DNA of 64,000 nt, taken from assembly GCF_040712315.1 (NCBI RefSeq), contig NC_134013.1, forward strand, positions 8,467,001 through 8,531,000, in the 5' to 3' direction. The notes beneath the pieces were generated by a model. It worked only from the letters and a program-made list of their open reading frames with translations, made no database searches and was not told where the DNA came from. The first letter of the stretch is position 1, and each line of letters begins with the position of its first letter. The translations under genes were made by a program, and so were the position numbers. This document shows, one piece after another, positions 55,529 through 64,000 of the stretch. Origin of the DNA: Castanea sativa (taxonomy: Eukaryota > Streptophyta > Magnoliopsida > Fagales > Fagaceae).

Positions 55529-57250
55529 TTTGTTGTTCATTATCTACAGAAAAGATAATATTATCCTTTTTAGTTTCAAATTAAAAGAAAATAAAAATGA
55601 AATTTTCGGATGCACCTGAAGGCGGTCTTTGTCTTTCTATTGTGGCCAAAATAGGGATCAAAGCTCTAGTACATATAATAAAATCATGCTGAAAGCATTC
55701 ATAGGGGTTCTAACAGATTATCTAATGATCATTTTATCAATAATTTTATAATAATTGTTTCTCAAAAAAAAAATATATATATATATATAATAAAAAAACG
55801 AATAACTTTTGCTTCAAGTTTTATGACCAAAAAATAAATAAATAATTGAAAAATAGAAAATAGAAACGAAAGAAGAAAGATCATGAGACATTATGATCGA
55901 AGAACTTTTTGCTTGCTTATACTTTGATTCTCAAATAAGTCTTTAAAATAGGTGCAATTTGTTTTCTCTATTTTTTGGACAAAAAAGTGATTTATGGGTT
56001 AGAATCATATACTCAATGATGATAATGGTTCCATGCCTTAATCGCTGACAATTACAAGTGCAAAAGGACGTGAGTTGTTCACTTATTCCCCACCGAATGC
56101 CACAAAGAGAGGCTGAGGCCCTTGTAGAATTTGGGTTCGAATTCCTTTTTCTTAATGAACATAACATGGTTGAATGAAATTATGTCAAATACCCAATGAA
56201 CTACCTCTAAGAATTGTAATGGTATTTTAAAAAAAGAAACTTACAATTAAGTGAAAAGAAAGGTATTTGAAGCCGATGTTCTCTTAAAGCTACAAGGCTC
56301 TTGTCCCTCCAATAATCAGAGGGATTTTTATTGTCTGCATATTGTGCCACTCCAATTCATATAAGATGTCAAAGATAAGATTCTCAAAAAAAAAAAAGAA
56401 AGAAAAAAATGTCAAAGACAAAAAATGAAAGGCAATTCTCACCTAAAAGTGCATCATATTTTTACGATTGTAGCTTTTGATGTATGCCTACTCACAAAAA
56501 ATGGTTCTGAAAGTAATGCATCATCAGTATTTGCTACGGATCTAAAGAGAGCTTCCTCCTCGTCCTTCCTCTTCTTTTTTTTTAAAGAGGGGTCCAGAAG
56601 AAAGGAAAAACTAAACATATATTTTGACCATTCAGTCAATCTTCATAAGATACACCAGTTTTTTATTTGTATTTAACTTTTCTTGTGTTAGAGTTATTAG
56701 TTGAAGACCTTGAGGTTCAATGTCTATACAACTTTTTACTGCAGGCCGAGATTTGGTCAATTTTGAGACTTTAACAATCTAATCTTGGCCAAATCAGTTC
56801 AATCTAAACACCTGAAAATTATATAATCTCTATTTCATAATTTTTTTAAAAAAAAAGGTATAATCTCTATTTCATAAATAAGAATGGGGGCACTATTTAG
56901 AGAGAGAGAGAGAGAGTATCTACTATAAACAATTAATAAGAGCTGCCTTAATTGTGCCTGTATATTTTCTAGATGTTCTTCACTTCACTTTAGATTTCTC
57001 CACTATTCATCTGGATGCATGAAGTGTCATCACTTTTTCTAATCCAACCTCTAGTAACTTCCATGCTTCTACATGTTCTCAGAAACACTTGTTTGACTAA
57101 CGCTGTTGTGTCAAGAAAATTGGTTGAGTTGCTGTCAATTATCCAAGAACGAAAACACAATCCTGATCACTAAGAACAGAATAACATTAAAAAATAAAAA
57201 AGAGGAAGAAAAAAGAAGACAGAATCTATTCCCACCATTCATGGTCCGCT
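55529..57250. other. Spacer downstream of the LIKE-COV gene
   Basis: About 1.7 kb, AT-rich. Holds (TA)n near 55772-55790 and (GA)n at 56899-56918. GGGTTCGAATTCC near 56130 looks like a B box, but no tRNA or SINE could be completed around it. The last part includes the LIKE-COV 3' UTR. Confidence 0.45.
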
Positions 57251-60200
57251 CTATACTTTCACTGCTGGAAAGTTGCCAATCCTTGTTGCTTGAATGGTCC
57301 GGGAATTCACTGTAGTCAATATTTGGGGTACTGACATTCCCCCTGAGATAACAATTTCTGCACCTCACATAACAACCAAAGCTGTTTTAGTTAAAAATTC
57401 ATATCTGGAAGAAACAGTCTTAGTTTTATGTTTAAAATCATACCAATTCCTTCTCTAACTGAGAGATTGGGTCGTATTATATCATCAGAATTGACGAGAA
57501 AAATATCTCCAAGATACAAGTGGTTGGTGGGTACATAAACACAGCAGAGTTCTTCATCACCCTCACTTCTCTGAAGAACAACTGAAGATGTGATAAATCC
57601 AAATGCATATTCTCCAATGCGAGGGTGCCTTATGATAGCTACTTCCTTGAAGGCATTAGAGGTCTGATCTGTAAAGTAATACCACATGAGCATAAGTTCC
57701 AAAACTCAAAAGCCAAGAGTGCATAAGTTATTGATATATTTACCAGGTGATATTGCGGCACTGATTTGCTTAGAGGCAGCATAGATGTAGCTTACAAGTG
57801 GCATTTTCTTGATGAACCATTCCCCAAGAGTAAGAACAGAAGCTCCCAACCATGATGACATGAAAACACCAACCAAGAATATGAAAGTGATGGAGGTAAC
57901 AAATCCAAGACCTGCAATATATCAAATTAGGCACATATTGAAAAGTAAAAATAATATTGCAGGCAAGTAAAAATCTTGGCTATTTTGGCTGATGCCTGCA
58001 AACTCAAAATTTTCTTGGGAATTAGTAATTTGGAGTCATAAATCAGCTCACTGAGGATGATTAAGATATGTTCATGTGTCAGAGCCAGATCAATTCCATT
58101 AATTTTCCTCCCAAAAAGCCTAGGCACAGATTTTTCTGGGTAACTTTTGAAGGACTGTTCAGCAATTTAATGTGCTGTGCAGATTCCATGTGAAGGGTTC
58201 TACTGACCCCTGGGACTTTCTTATGAACAAATCTAAGGTCCCATGCATACATAAAATAATGCAGATACTTTCAAAATAAATTAATTTGAACTTTCCCTTG
58301 ATTGATTTTAAGGCCACATGGCATGAAATTTTCAACTCAATTTACTTGGTCAAGGAAGCACTCATTTTTAATATGTTGTTTTCCTGTCTGAAGCAAGTGG
58401 AACATAGAGTAGGACTATTTTTCAGTTCAACTGGATAAAGATTGAAGTACATTTGCCTTGCTCAGAAAAATTAACATCAACTTGAAAGTCCATATGCATT
58501 TTGACATATATGAACTCAATCAAATGAGATAAAAACATGAACGGTCATAATGAAAAATTTCAATTAGTCCAATCCTCAGAAAACTGCTAAACACAGAACA
58601 AGTAAATCGACTTACCAAAAATATTGATCCCCAGATGATTATAGATCGGGGAGAAGAAACCATCCACAAAATGAATGAAACCCCAAGTGATGTAGAATGT
58701 AATGGCTATTGGAAGAAGAATGACGCTGCAAACAATACGAGCCTTTTCATGGAACAATTTAAAAGATTCTCAACTATCACATACTTTATTTTTTATAAAT
58801 TTCAGTAGGATAAACTAGGATGAGTAGCTAGCAGATATGTTTATTAAAAAAATAAAAAAAGCAGATATAATAACAAACGCCAAATAATTCCATGGCCATC
58901 TCTAGAGAAACAAACATCCATTTTCAAATAAATTGTACAAAACTTGATACCCATTACCTACCAAAAAAAAAAAAACTTGATACCCATTAAATAAAATACC
59001 TGAACAAACAGTTTTAGTTTTTCATGTTGATTTACTTTTCTGAGGGTTATGCATATAAGCTACAGGTTACTCATCTTAATGTCTTAAGAAATTTCATGCA
59101 AGTTGCAGTGGCTTCCAACAAAATTGTCAGTGATAGAGCATTGCAGCACAACTGAGGGTAATTGCACAATAGAAATTCAGTTAGTCCACTAATCTCAGAA
59201 ATCACCACTGAAGTTGTTGGTACTTTTTTGCCATTATATGTGGTTTTAACATGTAAATGTGTTTCTGCTACCTCAAAACCAATGAACAGGATTATCTCTT
59301 CAGTCCCTACTCCCAGAAAGTACCTTTTTTTCTCATCTTGTAGGGTTCATTAAAATCCAGATAGACTACTGCTCCATGTTTAAGCTCATTTCAAACAATA
59401 TTCTAGCAATTAAACACTGACCTTCAAATTTAAGTATTAGGAAAGCAATGACTATTTTTTTTTTTTTTTTAAATTCAAAATCAAAAGCTTTAGCTTGCAT
59501 GTCAAATCCACCACTCATCTAACAAAGAACATATGACAAGGAAGTGAAGAACCCAATGGAATTGCCCTTTACAAGTGAAATATGAAACATTTATAGACTT
59601 CCCACACAAATGAAGATTGAAGAAGCTCTTTAAAATATTAAAAAAAAAAAAAACTATTTTCAAGTATTACATAACCATTATGTTAAAACTTAGAACAGGT
59701 CTACAATTTGCCCAAGAACAGCAAACATGGGGTTCTCATACTTGTAAATTTCTTCAAAGGAATGTTCAGATCTAACAGCTTATTGAAGAAGTGTGTGTCG
59801 CGTTAGTCACTGTAAAAAAAAAGCCACTTTATTGGCTTAGAAGTTTGACGAGTCATACAACCTTTTTATATTGTATATGCAACTCTAAAAGTATCATGAA
59901 AACTGGTAGACCATATCCAATACATAATTCCAAAAAGTTCTTCCAAAATACCAAATGCCCCAAAGGCTAATGCCAAAACTAATGCAAAAATCACCCAAAA
60001 TAAAGTGCAAAAGTTAAAAAACAAGGAGATGAAAGAAAGAGGGGTAGTCTTAGTAGGAGTACTAAAAATTACATACAGAAAAGGGGGTGACATGTTCTGA
60101 ATAATCAGCCTCAAACAACAAGAACAGCTTAATTGTGATAAGGCACCAAAATAAGATTAATTTTTATGTAAACCGTAAAGACCTTACCATCCACTCATGA

Positions 60201-61067
60201 ACTTTTTTGAAGCCCAGCTGCGGATGACTTTAGAAAATGCCTACACAAACAACCAAACAATGACTTTAGAGCATTCCCAATGGCTTATGCATAAACCTTA
60301 AAAATGCATAATAGTTCATCCAAATGCACAAAAAATCCCTTGCATCGGCTTATTCACTTTGCATCTAAAATTTATAATTTGCAACAGCATTTCAATGGCT
60401 TATGCAAAATGCCTTTTTTTTGGGGGGGGGCATAAGCCGATGGGAGTGCTCTTATAATCCCATCATTTAAAAATTCCACTGTTTGGCTCTCTAATCTGTA
60501 TTTGTTCTTAAAATTTGGCTTTTGAAACTTTCACCACAGACCCATTACATTTACAATATAAGCTCAAGAAAATACAGTGCCTACAAACCAATATAGAAAT
60601 AATAAGAAAAAAAAAAATCCACAAACAACCCAGAAAATAAACTCTAAAATTAAACATATCTACATAGATTAAACACACAAAAACCAGCAAATCATGATCA
60701 TCTATCTGCAACAAAAAAGGAATTAATACAGGAAATGATGTTCTTTAATCAAAAGGCTTCCTGCAATAACCTATTCATCAACAAAAAAAAAAAAAAAACC
60801 CTAAAATACTTTTCCTGCATACCCATAAGAATCAAACTACCATGTTGATCCTAAACCATGATTAAAAAATAAGATAGAGAAAAAGAAACTCACCTCTCTG
60901 CCGGAGTGATGATGTGAAGAGGAGATAACAGCAGCAGGAGAAGACGAAGTGGATGAAGATTTGGAGTTGGAGGCTCCATTATCGGTGATTCCTCCTCCGC
61001 CTCCTCCTCCGGCAACCGGGATCAGCAGCTCTAGATCTCTTTCCCTTTCTCTCGTAGCCCCAGCCAT
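57251..61067 (-). CDS. LCV: Protein LIKE COV (DUF502 membrane protein)
   Basis: Six exons: 61067-60894, 60240-60188, 58725-58616, 57911-57744, 57668-57444, 57357-57251, with GT-AG introns, summing to 837 bases or 278 residues, the family's usual length. The N-terminus is cytosolic-type, with a Gly run (about residues 20-26) and a Ser/His-rich stretch. Two membrane helices follow: VILLPIAITFYITWGFIHFV and GFVTSITFIFLVGVFMSSW. The C-terminal soluble part carries the conserved EYAFGFIT, CCVYVPTNHLYLGD and GGMSVP. Arabidopsis COV1 relatives sit in the Golgi/TGN and affect vacuolar sorting and vascular patterning; the same role is inferred. Intron 1 carries a MITE. A (CT)n run at 61125-61147 lies in the leader or promoter. 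Confidence 0.95.
60269..60451. mobile_element. Tourist-like MITE in LIKE-COV intron 1
   Basis: 183 bp with terminal inverted repeats GAGCATTCCCAATGGCTTATGC and, in reverse complement, GAGCACTCCCATCGGCTTATGC (three mismatches). TTA flanks it at 60266-60268 and 60452-60454, the PIF/Harbinger target duplication. Non-coding. Confidence 0.85.
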
Positions 61068-61964
61068 TTTCTTTCTCTTCCCCCCTCCTCTTGTTCTTCT
61101 CAGATTCGTTTTTTTAGGCTAATTCTCTCTCTCTCTCTCTCTCTCTCAATTGCGCTGTGGAATATTGCACCACCTATGACGAACGAACAAAGTGATCAAG
61201 TTGGTTAAGGAACAATAGAGATACTTGGAAGCTCTTTAACGAAATTTTCAACTTAACCAATCACACGCAGCCCGGGGTTCACTCGCCCTGTTCTTTCCAT
61301 GCCAACCGACATATCACTAACAAGTTAACGGAGGTACTCAAGGTTTTTTTTTTTTCTTTTTTTGAGAAGAGTCAAGAATTAGTTTATAACTTTTTAATTA
61401 ATTTTTTTTACGAGTTTTTATATATATTTTTATAAATATTTTATGAAAAAATAACAATTAATTAATTTTCTTATTTAAATTTTATATTTCTTCTCATAAA
61501 AAAATGTTTAATTTTTTTAAGGACATAGTTTAGCTACAAAATTGGTTGTACCTTAAAATTACAAACTCACTCAATAAAATATATATTATAATATATTTTG
61601 AAAATCTAACTATTAAATTACATATTTTTTATACTCTTAATATACATGTCAAATTTTGTGTTAATCGGATATTATTTACTATATGATTTATAAGCTTATA
61701 TTTTGTGTATAATTTTAAAGTACAAAAACAAGTAATTTAAAATTTTTATTGATGACATAGCTATTAATTTTTAATTTTCTTAAAATTTTGCAAGCATAGA
61801 GGGTATAAGAAAAAGCTATAATCCAATAGTGAAATTGTCAAAATTCATCTCCAATAAAAAGATATTGAGTGAGTTTGTAACTTAAAGCTACAAGTAATTT
61901 TGTAGCTAAATTTTTTCATTTTTTTTAAAAATGGTTTATTAATAAGAGTCATGTTAATAACTAT
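61068..61964. other. LIKE-COV promoter region and AT-rich spacer
   Basis: The first 200 bp should hold the LIKE-COV leader and promoter. From about 61330 it is very AT-rich with no gene or clear element. Confidence 0.45.
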
Positions 61965-62626
61965 TGATGGGGTACTGATTTTGCCTATCTCCAAGTCGTC
62001 CATAAAGGTCGTCCGTGGCCCGTTTGGAATTGTAAACACCCTTCGAAACCTACTTGCAGATACCTCGTCCAGATAGGAAGAGTTCTGGACGAGGTAGGCA
62101 CCACCAGAAAATAGACACTCGTCCAAAGCGTGGATAACCTCGTCCTGAAGGAGTGACTGTTAGACGAACCAGCCTCTGCGCCTGTGCCAAAACATACTCG
62201 ACTAAGGAATTATGGGACGAGAGTATCATACTTAGAAAAATCTCCGAATACAGCGCGGTAATTCCTTATCCCACGCATAACTGCCAGGTATCCGTTGTGG
62301 AGGCAAAAGCATAACTTCTAAACGGTTATGCAAGTTACGTTTGATTTCTACCTCTCCTTGAATCCAGTAGAAGTTCCAATTTTGGTAACCGCCTATAAGA
62401 ACACTATATAAAGGCTGTTTCAGACAAGGCTATGTTCATTTTTTACTCTCAAAAAGTTGGAACTCAGATAACATAGAGAGAAAAACTAACTTTGCCATCG
62501 GAGGGTTTTTGGCCGGTAGCCCCGGTCGCCTTTGATTCGCTTTTCTTTCTTTTTCAGGCCGCAGAGAGAACCAGTAGTCCTTTGAACTCCGAAGCATCCA
62601 GCCTACTGATCTTCTTTGCATCATCA
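61965..62626 (+). mobile_element. Solo LTR, same family as 5328-5993, opposite orientation
   Basis: It starts TGATGGGGTAC and ends GCATCATCA. The reverse complement matches 5328-5993 along its length, with shared blocks such as GGCGACCGGGG, AACTTTGCCATCGG and GTCGTCCATAAAGG. TATA-like CTATATAAAGG lies near 62403. Flanking bases (ACTAT and AAAAA) do not match, so the edges or its solo status are less sure. CTCGTCC/GACGAG motifs recur through 61990-62230. Confidence 0.65.
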
Positions 62627-62788
62627 AAAAAATTAATTGTTTTATTATTTTCACATAAAATGTTTCTAAAATTAATTTATAAATCAATGCCCTTGGAACA
62701 TTTATTAACAATTATTTGAAGGCAGCGATTAACATGACCTACAATTAAATAACCTAATAAAACCTTGTTAAAATTATCATTAAATGAC

Positions 62789-62949
62789 CACGTGTACCCT
62801 TGGTGCGATGGTTACTATATAAGTATAAATACTTGTAGGGTGTGGGGGAACAAGGGCTGGGGTTCAAGTCTCCAGGAGGAAATTTCACACACATATACAC
62901 TTAGATTAAGCTAGAGTAGAATTCTATCTTGTATAAAAATATAAAAAAA
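62789..62949 (+). mobile_element. tRNA-derived SINE
   Basis: 161 bp with an A-box-like TTGGTGCGATGG near 62800, a B box GGTTCAAGTC near 62861 and a short A-rich 3' end. A perfect 13-bp duplication, ATCATTAAATGAC, flanks it at 62776-62788 and 62950-62962. Confidence 0.88.
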
Positions 62950-63130
62950 ATCATTAAATGACTTAAATGCCCTTAGAGCATTTATTAACAATTATGTTAA
63001 CATGACCTCCTAATAAATAACCTAATAAATACTTGTAAAAATTATCATTAAATGACCTAAGCAGTAGTAATAGAGAACAAAATTGGGAATGTGACGTCTA
63101 AAAAAGGAAAAAAAAACTTTCCAACCTTAT

Positions 63131-63287
63131 GGACACATAAAAATGCACAGTTTTGTGCCACAACTCGCCATATAACGAGTTGTGATTGGTGGATATGTGA
63201 TGATAGACCATATGGGGACACACTTCTACCACTTACAACTCACCACGTGCAGAGTTGTGGTACAAAATTGTGCATTTTTATGTGTCC
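63131..63287. mobile_element. MITE with ~36-bp terminal inverted repeats
   Basis: 157 bp. The left end is GGACACATAAAAATGCACAG and onward; the right end in reverse complement is GGACACATAAAAATGCACAA, continuing TTTTGT and CCACAACTC on both sides, with few mismatches over about 36 bp. The target duplication could not be fixed, so the superfamily is open. Transcripts would fold into a long hairpin. Confidence 0.8.
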
Positions 63288-64000
63288 TAGCATTACTCTC
63301 TATTTAATATGGTCATTTAATTTTTAGTTTATAGAAAAAAAGAGAAAATTCACAACCAAACTATTCCCAAAAGCGGCCACAACTGAGTATCACAATATTT
63401 TCACTACATTTGAATTGTTAACCTAGTAAAAATTAGATTAAATAAAAAAACATATTATGTTCGTGCCCACCACAACCAAAAACAATGGTGTTGTGAGAAG
63501 CTTTGATACATCTGGTTGAAGTTACAAGACATTTACAACATCCTCAAAGCACACCTCGAGATTGAAGTAACAATTCCGAGCATGAATCAAGCTAGAACTG
63601 AAAATACATTATCAACCCCACACACCTCTGCATCTATCTTATAACACTAGTAATTAGTAAACATTTACACACTTGTAGTTCAAGACAAATATATAAACAT
63701 TTCTACACAAGCAATACAGGTCGTACTGCCTATTTATGTTCAGAATATAGAGAGTCCGCCGTATAGTTGGCCTCGTCCGATTTCCCTTCTCAGGTACTCC
63801 CAGCAGGGTAAACGCAGTTGTTATAGCCTGCGAATCAGATAGGAATAAGGCATGTTAGTTGTTACCAAAGCATGTTACCAAAGCAACAGCTGACAGCTTG
63901 ACAGAAAAAAAAAACACACACACACACACAATTTGAACATCAATGATGATATGACTTGTTTCTCAAAAAAAAAAAAAAATGATGATATGACTACATTGGA
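63288..64000. other. AT-rich end of the window
   Basis: No gene or element structure recognised. A (CA)n run lies near 63911-63931. Confidence 0.45.

Noticed and set aside
61068..61147. (CT)n run as a transcription terminator or structured RNA
   Set aside because: CT/GA runs are common in plant 5' leaders; nothing else supports a special element.

Overview
The window is plant nuclear DNA, most likely from a woody eudicot. Genes are intron-rich with GT-AG splicing, the tRNAs are nuclear plant types, intergenic DNA is AT-rich and transposons dominate. Fagales (oak or chestnut relatives) is a guess from the look of the repeats; nothing was searched.

Layout. 1-11.2 kb: a dead LINE, cut by a non-autonomous hAT element and followed by minisatellites and a solo LTR, lies in a recent 5.07-kb head-to-tail duplication. 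11.2-13.7 kb: non-coding DNA with a Tourist-like MITE and a minisatellite. 13.8-27.6 kb: a 10.7-kb Ty3/gypsy element of Tat type, with archaeal-type RNase H and a spliced antisense gene near its 3' end. A 1.55-kb direct duplication abuts its two LTR ends exactly. 28.9-29.9 kb: an intact dUTPase gene with three E2F-like sites upstream. 30.7-38.1 kb: broken gene copies, namely an ABP1 exon, the last three exons of a FIZZY-RELATED gene, an FtsJ-type methyltransferase pseudogene cut off at a tRNA-Glu gene, and a GRAS (LISCL-type) pseudogene carrying a hAT element and a solo LTR. 42.8-43.2 kb: a truncated ATL-type RING-H2 remnant. 44.5-54.6 kb: an apparently intact 23-exon cytosolic glucose-6-phosphate isomerase gene on the minus strand. 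55.3-55.5 kb: two identical tRNA-Glu(TTC) genes. 57.2-61.1 kb: an intact six-exon LIKE-COV (DUF502) gene on the minus strand. 62-63.3 kb: a solo LTR, a SINE and a MITE.

Only three protein genes look functional: DUT (nucleotide-pool sanitation), cytosolic PGI (glycolysis and sucrose synthesis) and the LIKE-COV gene (Golgi/TGN membrane protein). They share no pathway. Exon maps were checked by reading frame: the PGI exons sum to 1707 bases, LIKE-COV to 837 and DUT to 534, all multiples of three and ending in a stop.

I found no wholly new biological system. The best leads are structural: the LTR-bounded 1.55-kb duplication, which suggests recombination between two insertions of one family; the antisense gene of the Tat element; the cluster of unrelated gene fragments; and repeated LINE insertion at one short target in a PGI intron.
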